The notes under the pieces were generated by a model that worked only from the letters and a program-made list of their open reading frames with translations, was not told the DNA's origin and searched no databases. The position numbers were made by a program, and so were the translations under genes. Positions 9,174 to 18,259 of a DNA stretch of 64,000 nt are shown here, in pieces; position 1 is the first letter of the stretch; the number at the start of each line of letters is the position of its first letter. The stretch comes from Lactococcus nasutitermitis (GTDB lineage Bacteria; Bacillota; Bacilli; Lactobacillales; Streptococcaceae): NCBI RefSeq assembly GCF_018403765.1, contig NZ_BOVQ01000003.1, positions 62,001 through 126,000 of the forward strand. Reading direction: 5' to 3'.

Positions 9174-9905
9174 TTACATTACCATACCGCCATCAATCGT
9201 GAGAACTTGACCTGTCATATATTCTTGACTTGCAAGGAAAATCACGGCTGTGGCAACTTCTTGAACCGACCCAAATCGTTTCATTGGAATTTGTGCTTGC
9301 ATCATTTCTTTAATCTTATCTGCAAGTCCTGCAGTCATATCAGATTCGATAAAACCTGGTGCAATAGCATTTACTCGGATATTTCGTCCTGCAACTTCAC
9401 GAGCAACTGACTTAGTAAAACCAATAAGTCCTGCTTTAGAAGCCGCATAATTGGCTTGTCCTGCATTACCAATCAAGCCCACAACGCTGGCGACATTGAT
9501 GATAGCACCTTGTCTCGCGCGCGTCATTGGTTTAAGAACCGCTTGTGTCATGTTGAAGGCTCCGACAAGATTAATTTTTAGTACACTCTCAAAATCATCT
9601 TCTTTCATCCCAAGTACGATTTTATCTTTCGTAATTCCTGCATTGTTGATGAGAATATCGACGGAACCTAGCGCTTCTGTAGCTTCTTGAATCATTCGTT
9701 TCGCATCATCTGTTGAGGAAATATCGCCAGAGACACCAACTGCTTGAACACCATAAGCAGTCATTGTTGCTAAGACTTCTTCTGTTACTTGCGAGCGTCC
9801 ATTGATAATGACATTCGCACCTGCTTTTGCAAATTCTTCTGCAATCGCTAAGCCGATACCACGTGTTGAACCTGTGATAAAGACATTTTTGTTTTTAATT
9901 TCCAT
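9174..9905 (-). CDS. fabG: 3-oxoacyl-ACP reductase FabG
   Basis: NADPH-dependent reduction of 3-oxoacyl-ACP. Short-chain dehydrogenase with TGSTRGIG at 11-18, NNAG, and the catalytic Ser plus Y-x-x-x-K in GNAGQANYAASKAG. The start MEIKNKNVFITG (9905) is chosen because AAAGGA lies 8 bases upstream and 243 residues fits FabG; the open frame extends 27 codons further upstream without support. It lies between fabD and fabF. Confidence 0.97.
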   Translation of the reverse strand: MEIKNKNVFITGSTRGIGLAIAEEFAKAGANVIINGRSQVTEEVLATMTAYGVQAVGVSGDISSTDDAKRMIQEATEALGSVDILINNAGITKDKIVLGMKEDDFESVLKINLVGAFNMTQAVLKPMTRARQGAIINVASVVGLIGNAGQANYAASKAGLIGFTKSVAREVAGRNIRVNAIAPGFIESDMTAGLADKIKEMMQAQIPMKRFGSVQEVATAVIFLASQEYMTGQVLTIDGGMVM

Positions 9906-10007
9906 ATTATTTTCCTTTATTGTCCTTGTCATCAATTTTCTCTGAAAACTGATACATACGATACTTGTGTGATTTATAGAAATCAAACCAATCCTTTTAT
10001 TGTAGGA

Positions 10008-10934
10008 TTAGTTTTCTTCATTGACAAAAGACTCAAAAGTTGCTAAATCTTCAATATTGCTAAATGTTGCTTCTTTATCAATCTTTTTGATGAAGCCTGA
10101 AAGAACTTTTCCTGGTCCAACTTCAACAAAACGTTCAACTCCGAGATTTTTCATCGTGGCTACCGACTCATAAAAACGAACAGGTTCCATGACTTGACGT
10201 GTCAAAAGTGCTGTGACTTCATCATCTTTCATAACCTGAGCGGTTGTATTAGAAATGAGAGGCAACTTAAAGTTTGAAAAGTTTGTTTTATTGAGCTCAA
10301 CGGCGAGTTTTTCGCTGGCTGGTTTCAATATGGCTGTGTGGAAAGGTCCTGAGACTTTTAATTCAATCAGTCGCTTAACGCCTGCTTCTTTTAGGAGTTC
10401 AACAGCTACATCTACTGCTGCAACTTCTCCACCAATAACGATTTGAGATGGTGTGTTGTAGTTCGCAGGACTCACAATGCCATGTGCGCTTGCTTTTTTG
10501 CAAATTTCTTCAATCAGTTGGACATCTGCATTCATCACTGCAACCATCTTGCCTGAGCCAGTTGGTGCAGCTTCTGTCATGTATTGTCCTCGTTTTGCAA
10601 CGAGTTGTACGGCTGTCTCAAAATCAAGCGCTCCTGCTGCAACAAGTGCAGAATATTCACCTAATGAAAGTCCGGCAACAACATCTGGTGTGATGCTATT
10701 TTCTGCGAGTAAACGCAAAATTGCAACAGAAACTGTAAGAATTGCTGGTTGTGTGTATTTTGTTTCGTTAAGTTTTTCTTCGTCATTATCAATCAATGCG
10801 TGCAAATCATAACCTAGCAATTCACTTGCTCTATCAAATGTTTGTTTTACACTGTCGTATTTGTCGTATAAATCTCTTGCCATGCCCAGTTTTTGAGCGC
10901 CTTGACCTGAGAATAAAAATGCTGTTTTTGTCAT
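10008..10934 (-). CDS. fabD: Malonyl CoA-ACP transacylase FabD
   Basis: Loads malonyl groups onto ACP. The 308-residue protein has FLFSGQGAQ at 7-15, the nucleophile Ser90 in GLSLGEYSA and catalytic His199 in SGPFHT. The start MTKTAFLFSGQG is the normal family start, yet the 30 bases upstream are A/T-rich with no Shine-Dalgarno match, unlike most neighbours. A structured stretch (11021-11072) lies between it and acpP, where streptococci carry fabK; fabK is absent here. Confidence 0.97.
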   Translation of the reverse strand: MTKTAFLFSGQGAQKLGMARDLYDKYDSVKQTFDRASELLGYDLHALIDNDEEKLNETKYTQPAILTVSVAILRLLAENSITPDVVAGLSLGEYSALVAAGALDFETAVQLVAKRGQYMTEAAPTGSGKMVAVMNADVQLIEEICKKASAHGIVSPANYNTPSQIVIGGEVAAVDVAVELLKEAGVKRLIELKVSGPFHTAILKPASEKLAVELNKTNFSNFKLPLISNTTAQVMKDDEVTALLTRQVMEPVRFYESVATMKNLGVERFVEVGPGKVLSGFIKKIDKEATFSNIEDLATFESFVNEEN

Positions 10935-11020
10935 ATGTTTTGTTTATTTGTATTGTAAAATGAATTTTCTTCAAAAAAAATAATTTTCTCGCGAATTTTT
11001 GATTGCCAATAAAAAATGAA

Positions 11021-11072
11021 AGAGAGGGTGCTACGCAAATGCACAGCTTCAACAGCTATGCTGTTGCCCTCC
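11021..11072 (-). ncRNA. Structured RNA element between acpP and fabD
   Basis: Read on the minus strand, an outer stem (GGAGGG with CCCTCT) closes two internal hairpins: AACAGC-ATA-GCTGTT (11051-11065) and GCTGTGC-ATTT-GCGTAGC (11030-11047, two wobble pairs). Together they form a three-way junction. Just downstream is a T-rich run (TTTCATTTTTT), so it may be a partial terminator or a processing site that raises acpP mRNA relative to fabD. Function is inferred from structure only. Confidence 0.5.
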
Positions 11073-11080
11073 TATCTCAA

Positions 11081-11305
11081 TTATTTTTGATTTTTTTCAA
11101 CATAAGTGACAAGGTCAGAAACCGTTTTAAGGTCTTGATCTGTATCAACTTCAACGTCAAATTCGTCTTCGATGTCATTAATGATTTGGAAAAGATCTAG
11201 TGAATCTGCGTCAAGATCTTCAAATGAAGTTTCAAGTGAGATTTCTTCCTTATCCTTGCCAAGTTCATCTGCGATGATGTCTTGTACTTTTTCAAATACA
11301 GCCAT
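11081..11305 (-). CDS. acpP: Acyl carrier protein
   Basis: 74-residue acidic acyl carrier protein. The phosphopantetheine attachment motif D-S-L-D is at 34-37, with Ser35 as the modified residue. It carries growing acyl chains for the Fab enzymes encoded around it. The ATG at 11305 has a strong AAGGAG site. It lies between fabH and fabD and is followed by a structured intergenic element. Confidence 0.97.
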   Translation of the reverse strand: MAVFEKVQDIIADELGKDKEEISLETSFEDLDADSLDLFQIINDIEDEFDVEVDTDQDLKTVSDLVTYVEKNQK

Positions 11306-11373
11306 GAGTATTCTCCTTTTTTTGAATAAAAATTATATATATTATATCTGCAAATGCAGCTTATAACCGTTTG

Positions 11374-12351
11374 TTAAAGGTTTATAATCAGTGTTCCCCA
11401 AGTGAGACCACCGCCAAAACCTGTGAGGGCGATTTTTTGATTATCGTCCAGATTTAATATACCACTTTTTAGCGATTCTGACAAGAGGATAGGGATACTT
11501 GCAGCACTTGTATTTCCATATTCTTGCATATTTTGGAGGAATTTTGTCCGCTCTATACCTAGTTTTTTTGCCATTTTATCTAAGATTCTTGAATTGGCTT
11601 GATGCAATAAAAAAGCATCAATTTCTTCTGAGCTCAATCCTGCTTTTTCGATAGTTGCGTTGATATTTTTTGGTACATCACGAACGGTAAAGTCGAAAAC
11701 TGCTCGTCCGTCCATTGTCAGATGAAAAGCATTATTTTTTACAGAAGCAAAAGGTGTTTCAATATCCGTCAAAACTGATAAGAGACTGTCTCCTCGTGTG
11801 CCATCTGTTTGGAGTTTTTCGGAAATTATCAAAGGTTGTGTGCCAGAATTTTCCAATAAAACACCGCCTGCTCCATCACCAAACAATACAGCCGTGCTGC
11901 GGTCTGTCCAGTCAATGATTTTTGAGAAGACTTCTGCACCGATGACAATACCGCGCTGATAACCACCAGCCAAGAGTTTTTGCGCTGTTGAAAGGGCAAA
12001 AACAAAACCAGAACAAGCGGCAGTCAAGTCATAAGCGAAAGCATTTGTCGCGCCAATTTTTGCTTGAACGCGTGCTGCTGTTGAGGGCATTGTCGAATCT
12101 GGTGTAATCGTCGCTACGATGATAAAGTCAATGTCTTCTGGGGCAAGCTGTGCTGTTTCTAAAAGTTCTTGGGCGACTTTTGCGGCTAAATCGCTGGTAT
12201 TTTCACCCGTTGAAATATGGCGCTGTTTTATTCCTGTGCGTGAATAAATCCATTCGTCAGAAGTATCCATGATTTTGGATAGGTCATCATTTGTAACGAT
12301 ATTTTCTGGAACTGCGTGTGCGGCAGCTGTTATTTTTGCAAAATGTGTCAT
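11374..12351 (-). CDS. fabH: 3-oxoacyl-ACP synthase III FabH
   Basis: Starts fatty-acid synthesis by condensing acetyl-CoA (or a branched acyl-CoA) with malonyl-ACP. In 325 residues the triad is Cys113 ([11 protein letters not shown]), His250 (LLHQANSRI) and Asn280 (EYGNTSAAS). The ATG at 12351 begins one base after the fabT stop; a GGAGA lies about 12 bases upstream within the fabT 3' end, so some coupling to fabT translation is likely. Confidence 0.98.
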   Translation of the reverse strand: MTHFAKITAAAHAVPENIVTNDDLSKIMDTSDEWIYSRTGIKQRHISTGENTSDLAAKVAQELLETAQLAPEDIDFIIVATITPDSTMPSTAARVQAKIGATNAFAYDLTAACSGFVFALSTAQKLLAGGYQRGIVIGAEVFSKIIDWTDRSTAVLFGDGAGGVLLENSGTQPLIISEKLQTDGTRGDSLLSVLTDIETPFASVKNNAFHLTMDGRAVFDFTVRDVPKNINATIEKAGLSSEEIDAFLLHQANSRILDKMAKKLGIERTKFLQNMQEYGNTSAASIPILLSESLKSGILNLDDNQKIALTGFGGGLTWGTLIINL

Positions 12352-12352
12352 T

Positions 12353-12792
12353 TTATTTCATATTCTCCAATGACGTGTGCAAATCAGCTAATTCGCCCGC
12401 CAGTTTATTTTCCGTTGTACCATAAACACTCGCAAATAGATTATTTGTGATGTTCTGGAAAAATTCACGATGGCTTGCTGTCAATTTGGCGCCTTTGGGG
12501 GTCAAATCAATATAAGTCACACGCCTATCCTCTTTTGAGCGTTCACGTTTGATGTAACCTTTATCTTCCAATCGGTTAAGTGTAATGGTGACGGTGGATA
12601 ATGCCAGTTTCTGATTTTTTGCAATATCTGTCGCCCGTGCTGCTCCCAGCGTGTGAATCAAGGTCAAAATCTGCAGTTCTTTCACGGTGACATCTGAATA
12701 AGAGGATCTTTTAAAAATTGCTCCTCTAATATCATAAAGTCATGAAACAACTGAATAAGCCACTCATTTACTTGGTCAAAGTCTGTTTTCAT
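12353..12792 (-). CDS. fabT: FabT, MarR-family fatty-acid repressor, split by a -1 frameshift
   Basis: FabT represses the fab operon when bound to acyl-ACP. The reading frame is broken. From the ATG at 12792 (GGAG 7 bases upstream) one frame gives [16 protein letters not shown] and on to EEQFLK, then stops after 36 codons. The rest ([13 protein letters not shown], winged helix with [18 protein letters not shown]) is in the -1 frame down to 12353. The two join exactly at T TTA AAA G (12709-12715), a classic -1 slippery heptamer, giving a 146-residue protein of normal FabT length. Alternatives are a one-base deletion in the T5A4 run (true mutation, phase variation or sequencing error). Translation from the internal GTG at 12685 would lack the N-terminal dimerisation helix. 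Confidence 0.85.
12709..12715 (-). other. Putative -1 slippery heptamer in fabT
   Basis: Minus-strand T TTA AAA in the zero frame; slipping to TTT AAA makes the next codon AGA and restores the FabT frame exactly. AGAGGAG lies 5 bases upstream (possible internal Shine-Dalgarno), and AGAGGA/TCCTCT form a 6-bp stem around the site. Confidence 0.55.
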
Positions 12793-12871
12793 CTTTTATC
12801 TCCGAGCTTCGTTTGCGAAAAATCTATCAACTGATGATTTGTTTTTTAAATTATTGGATATTGCTAATATT

Positions 12872-12900
12872 TTTATAGTACAAATCATTTTCTGTATCAA
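12872..12900 (-). promoter_or_regulatory. Promoter of the fab operon
   Basis: Minus strand: -35 TTGATA (12895-12900), 17-base spacer, -10 TATAAA (12872-12877). The -35 lies in AATTTGATA, resembling one half of the FabT operator ATTTGATTATCAAAT; no convincing second half is seen. About 80 bases of leader precede fabT. Confidence 0.7.
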
Positions 12901-12942
12901 ATTATATTATTTTTTTCATGAATTTTCAAGTTTTAAGTGTGA

Positions 12943-12976
12943 AAAAAGTTTTTGACAGAACTGTCAAAAACTTTTT
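12943..12976. terminator. Palindrome-based terminator after the TM2 gene (core 12954-12965)
   Basis: A copy of the dispersed palindrome extended by AAAAAG/CTTTTT, giving a 16-bp stem with AA at the centre and T runs on both sides. It lies directly downstream of the TM2-protein gene, so it probably terminates that transcript ahead of fabT. Confidence 0.8.
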
Positions 12977-12998
12977 AAGATGATTTGATTGTAAAATC

Positions 12999-13469
12999 TT
13001 ATTTTGAGTATTTTCCGTTGATAAAAGTGACTTCCTCTGTGTCATGATAGGCGCTGCCATAGACTTTGACTAAGGCGATAATCCAGTCTACAAGCGCCCA
13101 AATGCCGAGTGTCAACCAGCCAAATAAAATCTTTACAATGCCAAGACCAATTTGTCCGCGCATGAAACGATCAACACCGAGACTACCAAACAAAAATGCT
13201 CCGAGCCAGACAAATAGATGCTTGTTCATTTTCGTTTCTTTAGCGTTAATCACATTGACTGTGTTTGCTACTTTGTTGAGGTTATCCGTAAATTCTGTTG
13301 AGGATTGAGCTTTGGAAATAACTTGTTGTCCCTCAGTTTCAAAAACTTTGACTTTGTCGCCAATTTTTGGATTTTCATAATTTGCTGCACTGCGTGAAAC
13401 CTTGAACGTGCTGCCGTCTTCTTTTCCAACAAGAATTTCTTCGTCTGTCACATTGATAATTTCGTTCAT
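12999..13469 (-). CDS. TM2 domain-containing membrane protein
   Basis: 156 residues from the start MNEIINVTDEEILVG, chosen because GGAG lies 9 bases upstream. Residues about 1-70 are a soluble N-terminal part that reads like a small beta-domain (VGKEDGSTFKVSR, KIGDKVKVFE). About 80-140 is a TM2 domain: two transmembrane helices with the short turn GSLGVDRFMRGQIGLGIVKI. TM2 proteins are widespread and mostly of unknown role. Probably monocistronic, with a palindromic terminator after it and a long inverted repeat at 13501-13524 in its upstream region. Confidence 0.85.
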   Translation of the reverse strand: MNEIINVTDEEILVGKEDGSTFKVSRSAANYENPKIGDKVKVFETEGQQVISKAQSSTEFTDNLNKVANTVNVINAKETKMNKHLFVWLGAFLFGSLGVDRFMRGQIGLGIVKILFGWLTLGIWALVDWIIALVKVYGSAYHDTEEVTFINGKYSK

Positions 13470-13500
13470 TTTGTTTTCTCCATTATTTGCCAATAAGTGT

Positions 13501-13524
13501 TGTAAGTGCTGTCAAGCACTTACA
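13501..13524 (-). promoter_or_regulatory. Perfect 10-bp inverted repeat upstream of the TM2 gene
   Basis: TGTAAGTGCT-GTCA-AGCACTTACA, lying 32 bases upstream of the TM2-protein start. A GATAAT-like -10 lies just before it on the minus strand, so it would fall in the early leader as a hairpin or act as an operator. Confidence 0.55.
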
Positions 13525-13557
13525 CATTATCGTAGCATAATGTCGTTTTTGAAATTA

Positions 13558-13583
13558 TTTTTTGACAGAACTGTCAGAAATTT
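13558..13583. terminator. Palindrome copy after manA (core 13564-13575)
   Basis: TTTTTTTGACAG-AA-CTGTCAGAAATTTTT, six bases downstream of the manA stop on the minus strand. It is well placed and U-rich enough to end the manA transcript. Confidence 0.7.
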
Positions 13584-13588
13584 TTGTT

Positions 13589-14536
13589 CTATTCTGGATT
13601 GCTGGCGATGATTTCGAGCTGCCCTGTTATTGTCCAACGTTCTATTGTACTTGGTAAAATGAAATGTTCACCTTTTTTTATTGAATAATCTTGTCCATCA
13701 ATCGTTAATGTTCCTGCTCCATCAAGCACGGAAACTAGCGTGTAATCCGCTGTTTTAGTGAATGTATGTTGACTGGAAATTTGCCATTTATAAACGTCAA
13801 AGAAGGCTGATTTGACAAGTGTTGAGATTGTTGCTCCTTCAAATTGTTCGGATTTTACTTTATTTTCTGGAAGTTTATCGCCCGGAATAGTCAACACGTC
13901 AATCGACTGCTGAATATGAAGTTCACGCAGATTTCCCTCGGCGTCACGCCGGTCAAAATCATAAACGCGATAGGTTGTGTCTGAGGATTGCTGCGTTTCT
14001 AAAATCACAATCCCTGCGCCAATCGCGTGCATTGTGCCACTTGGCACATAGTAAAATTCGCCTGCTTTGACGGGAACTTTTGTGAGCAATTCGTCCCATT
14101 TTCCTGCGTGAATCATCTCCGCAAGTTCTTCACGCGTTTTTGCTGTGTGTCCGTAAATAATCTCAGCACCAGGTTCAGCAGAAATGATATACCAGCATTC
14201 TGTCTTGCCCAACTCACCCTCGTGCGCCTGTCCATAAGCATCATCAGGGTGAACTTGCACAGAAAGCCAATCATTGGCATCGAGGATTTTTGTAAGGAGA
14301 GGAAAAACTTCTTGTTCGCTATTTCCGAATAATTCACGATGATTTTTGTAAAGGTCATCAAGTTTTATTCCTGCAAAGCTACCATTTCTCACTGTGGAAA
14401 CACCGTGCGGATGCGCCGAAATTGCCCAATATTCGCCGACTTTATCACTGGGAAGATTGTAGCCAAAGTCTTTTAAATGGGCTCCACCCCAGATTTTTTC
14501 ATGCAATACTGACTCCAAAAATAATGGTTCTTTCAT
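13589..14536 (-). CDS. manA: Mannose-6-phosphate isomerase, class I
   Basis: Interconverts mannose 6-phosphate and fructose 6-phosphate, linking mannose use and sugar-nucleotide supply to glycolysis. The 315-residue cupin protein shows SVQVHPDDAYGQAHEGELGKTE, which carries the metal-binding Gln/His/Glu set, and a later FYYVPSGTMHAIG with another metal His. The ATG at 14536 has an AAAGGGAT site. It stands alone on the minus strand between two palindromic terminators. Confidence 0.95.
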   Translation of the reverse strand: MKEPLFLESVLHEKIWGGAHLKDFGYNLPSDKVGEYWAISAHPHGVSTVRNGSFAGIKLDDLYKNHRELFGNSEQEVFPLLTKILDANDWLSVQVHPDDAYGQAHEGELGKTECWYIISAEPGAEIIYGHTAKTREELAEMIHAGKWDELLTKVPVKAGEFYYVPSGTMHAIGAGIVILETQQSSDTTYRVYDFDRRDAEGNLRELHIQQSIDVLTIPGDKLPENKVKSEQFEGATISTLVKSAFFDVYKWQISSQHTFTKTADYTLVSVLDGAGTLTIDGQDYSIKKGEHFILPSTIERWTITGQLEIIASNPE

Positions 14537-14605
14537 TTTGTTATCCCTTTCATTTGATACTGCTATTATAACATTAAAAATTTATCTATACAATTTTTGA
14601 CAGAA

Positions 14606-14630
14606 AAAAACACAGAAATTCTGTGTTTTT
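14606..14630. terminator. Terminator between rbfA and manA
   Basis: AAAAACACAG-AAATT-CTGTGTTTTT, a 10-bp stem with A/T tails on both sides. It lies downstream of rbfA on the minus strand. Confidence 0.8.
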
Positions 14631-14633
14631 ATT

Positions 14634-14655
14634 TTTTTGACAATTCTGTCAAAAA
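14634..14655. repeat. Dispersed palindrome copy (core 14639-14650)
   Basis: TTTTTGACAATTCTGTCAAAAA abutting the rbfA stop, in tandem with the terminator at 14606-14630. Confidence 0.8.
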
Positions 14656-15003
14656 TTATTTATTCAAATTGCGCAACAATTCGTCAATTTTTGAGCCATA
14701 TTCGACAGATTCGTCTTTGGCAAATGTCAAATCTGGGATTTTGTAAATTGTCATGCGTGTTGCGAGTTCACGTTTGACAAGTCCTGTTGCTTTTTTAAGT
14801 CCTTGAGCCGCTTTTTCATTGTCGCTGGCAAGAGACGAAAGCAAGCTGTAATAAACGGTCGCTTGACTCAAATCGCCTGTGAGCTGGACATCTGTGATAT
14901 TCACATCTTGAACGCGCGGGTCACGAACTTTTTTACGTAAAATATCATTGATTTCACGTTGGATTTCTACCGCAACTCGGTCACTTCTATAAGAATTTCC
15001 CAT
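14656..15003 (-). CDS. rbfA: Ribosome-binding factor A
   Basis: KH-fold factor for 16S rRNA 5'-end maturation and 30S assembly. The 115-residue protein begins with [30 protein letters not shown], typical of RbfA. The ATG at 15003 has an AAAGGAATC site. It is the last gene of the rimP-nusA-ylxR-ylxQ-infB cluster, though a hairpin terminator (15034-15076) separates it from infB, so it may be partly uncoupled. Confidence 0.96.
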   Translation of the reverse strand: MGNSYRSDRVAVEIQREINDILRKKVRDPRVQDVNITDVQLTGDLSQATVYYSLLSSLASDNEKAAQGLKKATGLVKRELATRMTIYKIPDLTFAKDESVEYGSKIDELLRNLNK

Positions 15004-15033
15004 GAGATTCCTTTCTAAAATTTTAGTTATTTA

Positions 15034-15076
15034 TCACTAAAAATCTAGTGTAGTTCAGCACTAGATTTTTCAGTGA
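15034..15076 (-). terminator. Hairpin between infB and rbfA
   Basis: AAAAATCTAGTG / CACTAGATTTTT with an 8-base loop, extended outward by TCACT/AGTGA. The stem is strong and T-runs lie at both ends. It probably attenuates read-through from infB into rbfA. Confidence 0.75.
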
Positions 15077-15084
15077 CTTGTTTA

Positions 15085-17928
15085 TTATTTACGTTCGATT
15101 TCAACCATTTTGTAAACTTCAAATGTATCGTCAACCGCCACATCATTGTAGCCTTCAATCATCAGACCACCTTCTTGAGCATTACCGACTTCTTTGACAT
15201 CATCTTTGAAGTGTTTCAAGCTGGCAATCGCACCGTCAAAGATAACGACACCTTCACGAATGACACGTACACTGGCATCACGCGCGACTTTACCACGTGT
15301 AACCATAAATCCGGCAATCGTACCAACTTTAGAAACTGTGAAGACTTCACGAACGACTGCCTCACCGATGATTTCTTCTTTAAATTCAGGGTCAAGCATA
15401 CCACGCATCGCTGTTTCGACTTCTTCAATGACTTTATAGATAATGTTGTGCAGACGAATATCAACTTCAGCACGTTCGGCTTGTTCACGCGCAATTCCCG
15501 TTGGACGGACATTGAAACCAATGATAATCGCATTTGATGCTTCGGCAAGAGCAATATCTGACTCAGAAATCGCACCGACAGCTGAATGGACGATATCTAC
15601 CTTCACACCTTCCACTTCAATCTTTTGCAGAGAAGCAGCGAGCGCTTCGGCAGAACCTTGAACATCGGCTTTGATGATGATATTGACCGTTTTTGTCTGA
15701 CCTTCTTTGAGGGTATCAAAGAGATTATCAAGACTGACTGGACGAATGCTCTTACGATTTTCAAGTTGCGCACGTTTGGCACGTTCTTCACCGACTGCAC
15801 GCGCTGTTTTCTCATCTTCAAAGACAGCAAAATGGTCGCCTGCTTGTGGAACATCATTCAAACCTGTGATTTCCACTGGTGTTGATGGACCGACAACTTT
15901 TTCACGTCGTCCTTGCGCATTCACCATCGTACGTACACGACCAAATGTACTTCCGACAACAACTGGGTCTTGTTGATGAAGCGAACCTTGTTGTACCAAA
16001 AGTGTAGCAATCGCACCTTTTCCTTGGTCAAGACGCGCTTCGACAACTGTACCAATCGCACGAACCGTTGGGTCAGCTTTGAGTTCTTGAACTTCGGCAA
16101 CAACAAGGACTGTTTCCAAGAGTTCATCAAGATTTTTATTGTATTTCGCTGAAATCTCGACAAATTCTGATTCTCCACCCCAAGCAGTTGAAATAACCCC
16201 GTGTTCTGCGAGTTCTTGAGTGACACGTGAAGGATTGGCACCCGGTTTATCAATCTTGTTAATTGCAACAATGATTGGCACACCAGCTGCTTTTGAGTGA
16301 TTAATTGCTTCGATAGTTTGAGGCATCACACCATCATCTGCAGCAACGACAAGGATCGTGATATCTGTCACAGATGCACCACGCGCACGCATACTTGTGA
16401 AAGCTTCGTGTCCTGGTGTGTCAAGGAAAGTAATCTTCTTACCATTGGTAGTAATCTGATAAGCACCGATATGTTGCGTGATACCGCCAGCTTCGCCTTC
16501 TGTCACGTGTGAATCACGCAAGTGGTCGAGCAGGGTTGTTTTACCATGGTCAACGTGTCCCATGATGGTAACAACTGGTGGACGTTCTACCATCTCATCT
16601 TCATTGAGATAACCATCCTCGACAAAGAGACGTTCGATATCTGTATTATCGACTTCGACTTTCTTTTCTGGTGTAATTCCGTAGTCCATGAGAATGAGTT
16701 CAATCGTATCTTCATCAAGTGACATATTTTGCGTAACCATTGTGCCCATCATAAAGAGTTTCTTGATGATTTCGGCTGGTTCACGTTTAATTGCCTTAGC
16801 AATATCTTGCACGTTCATGCCCACTTCATATTCGAGTGATTCTGGTAATTCGTGGAATTTACGTGTTGAAACTGGTGCTGCTGCTTGATTATTTCTTCCG
16901 CCACGACGTGGTTTGTTGTTCCAGTTAGAATTACGGGCGTTACGCACTTGATTTCGGTTATCATTAACGCGCAATGGGCCGCCAGCTTTGCGTTCGCCTG
17001 ATTTATTATTGTTGTCGTGTTCATTTTTCTTACGGTCACGGTCACGACGACTTGTTTTACCTGTTACCGGTGCTGCAAAAACTTCTGTTGTCGTGTTTGT
17101 TTTTTCAAATTTCCCACGATTTTGTCCTTGCCCATTTTGCGAATTTTGACCTTTGTAACGGTTATCGCTTTGTCCACCTTGTCCATTTGGACGGCGATTG
17201 TCGTAGCGCTTATTATTGTCGCGATGATTGTTATTTCCAGCATTACGATTTTTATCAAAAGGTTTTTTCTCCGCTTTAGCGGCACGTTTTGCATCTTGTT
17301 CTTTTTTGATGTCTTCTGCACGACGGACAACTTTGATTTGAATCCGTGGTTTTTTATTAAAGCTTGATGTTGTCGCTGTTGCTGTTGCTGTTGCTGTTGC
17401 TTGTTTTTCTACGATAGGTTGTTCACTCTTTTCAACTTTTTCACTTTTTACTTCGTGTTTATGTGTCTCAACTGCTTTTTCTTGTTTGCCATGTTGTTTT
17501 TCTTTTTTGACAGCTTTGTCAAAAACTTTTTCAGCTGTTTTTGCTTCAGGAATTGGCGCAACTTCTACTTTAGTTTTCTCCACTTTAGCTGCTTTTTCAG
17601 CTTCTTCCTTAGCTTTAATTCGTGCCAAAATCGCTGGGTCTTCAACGATTGCTTTCCCTGCAAATGTGCGCGGTGTTTCTTCTTTTTTATGACTTGCTGC
17701 TTTTTTTTCTGTCGCTACTACTGCTTTTGGAGTTTTGACAGCTTTGTCAGAAACAGTTGTCCCTTCGCCAGACTTCGCCTTGGCAATAATCTCTGTTGCT
17801 TCTTGTGCTGTCACAGAGCTTGAGTGTGATTTCACTTCAAATCCAAGACTTTGTGCGGCATTCACAAGTTCTTGATTTGACAATCCTGTTTCTTTAGCTA
17901 TTTGGTTAATTCTTTTCTTATCAGACAA
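15085..17928 (-). CDS. infB: Translation initiation factor IF-2
   Basis: GTPase that brings initiator tRNA to the 30S subunit. In 947 residues: an N-terminal IF2_N domain (1-55), a long low-complexity linker (about 60-360, first K/E/A-rich, then N/R/G-rich with a short Ala-Thr repeat), a second IF2_N segment near 370-420, the GTPase domain with GHVDHGKTT near 456 and later NKID, then the beta-barrel and C-terminal domains. The start codon is TTG at 17926-17928, with AGGAGGAC 6 bases upstream; no better ATG exists. Two degenerate palindrome copies in the linker (17509, 17737) encode FDKAVK and SDKAVK. Confidence 0.97.
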   Translation of the reverse strand: MSDKKRINQIAKETGLSNQELVNAAQSLGFEVKSHSSSVTAQEATEIIAKAKSGEGTTVSDKAVKTPKAVVATEKKAASHKKEETPRTFAGKAIVEDPAILARIKAKEEAEKAAKVEKTKVEVAPIPEAKTAEKVFDKAVKKEKQHGKQEKAVETHKHEVKSEKVEKSEQPIVEKQATATATATATTSSFNKKPRIQIKVVRRAEDIKKEQDAKRAAKAEKKPFDKNRNAGNNNHRDNNKRYDNRRPNGQGGQSDNRYKGQNSQNGQGQNRGKFEKTNTTTEVFAAPVTGKTSRRDRDRKKNEHDNNNKSGERKAGGPLRVNDNRNQVRNARNSNWNNKPRRGGRNNQAAAPVSTRKFHELPESLEYEVGMNVQDIAKAIKREPAEIIKKLFMMGTMVTQNMSLDEDTIELILMDYGITPEKKVEVDNTDIERLFVEDGYLNEDEMVERPPVVTIMGHVDHGKTTLLDHLRDSHVTEGEAGGITQHIGAYQITTNGKKITFLDTPGHEAFTSMRARGASVTDITILVVAADDGVMPQTIEAINHSKAAGVPIIVAINKIDKPGANPSRVTQELAEHGVISTAWGGESEFVEISAKYNKNLDELLETVLVVAEVQELKADPTVRAIGTVVEARLDQGKGAIATLLVQQGSLHQQDPVVVGSTFGRVRTMVNAQGRREKVVGPSTPVEITGLNDVPQAGDHFAVFEDEKTARAVGEERAKRAQLENRKSIRPVSLDNLFDTLKEGQTKTVNIIIKADVQGSAEALAASLQKIEVEGVKVDIVHSAVGAISESDIALAEASNAIIIGFNVRPTGIAREQAERAEVDIRLHNIIYKVIEEVETAMRGMLDPEFKEEIIGEAVVREVFTVSKVGTIAGFMVTRGKVARDASVRVIREGVVIFDGAIASLKHFKDDVKEVGNAQEGGLMIEGYNDVAVDDTFEVYKMVEIERK
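17509..17520. repeat. Degenerate palindrome copy in infB
   Basis: GACAGCTTTGTC flanked by T6 and A5; it encodes FDKAVK in the IF-2 linker. A second such copy is at 17737-17748. Confidence 0.5.
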
Positions 17929-17949
17929 TTTTGTCCTCCTTTTATCTTA

Positions 17950-18255
17950 TTACATCTTCATGAGGCTCTCCATTTTCTTTGTAAAACCGTTATCGGCAAT
18001 GGCAATCACTTTTCTGTGTGTACCAATCGCGTTTGACAGTTCAATTTCTGAGAAGTTCTGTGCTAGTGTTACCTCATAGTAACTTGATTTATCTGTAATT
18101 TTTTTGATTAAATTTGCTGAAGCATCACTGGCAACAAAAACAAGTTTGGCTTGGCCATTTTTAATCGCCTTTACCACAAGTTCCTCGCCTGAAATGATTT
18201 TTCCTGCACGTTTTGCAAGACCTAGCAAATTTAATAGTTGCTGTTGTTTATCCAT
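17950..18255 (-). CDS. ylxQ: YlxQ, L7Ae-family RNA-binding protein
   Basis: 101-residue L7Ae/L30e/Gadd45-family protein; members bind kink-turn RNA. Visible features are LLGLAKRAGKIISGEELVVKAI and AKLVFVASDASANL, the usual family core. The start MDKQQQLLNLLG (18255) gives the common family length; an ATG at 18267, overlapping the ylxR stop, is an alternative. No strong ribosome site is seen for either, so translation probably follows ylxR by coupling. It sits between ylxR and infB, the standard position. Confidence 0.93.
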   Translation of the reverse strand: MDKQQQLLNLLGLAKRAGKIISGEELVVKAIKNGQAKLVFVASDASANLIKKITDKSSYYEVTLAQNFSEIELSNAIGTHRKVIAIADNGFTKKMESLMKM

Positions 18256-18259
18256 ACTT

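Noticed and set aside
10834-11052. Open frame across the fabD start and acpP-fabD gap
   Set aside because: It overlaps fabD in another frame and has no ribosome site; the region is better explained as structured RNA plus the fabD coding start.
12872-12905. Complete FabT operator at the fabT promoter
   Set aside because: Only one half-site (ATTTGAT) is visible; the second half is too degenerate to claim.
17330-17410. GTTGCT tandem repeat in infB as a variable microsatellite
   Set aside because: It encodes a short Ala-Thr run in the known low-complexity IF-2 linker; variability cannot be judged from one sequence.
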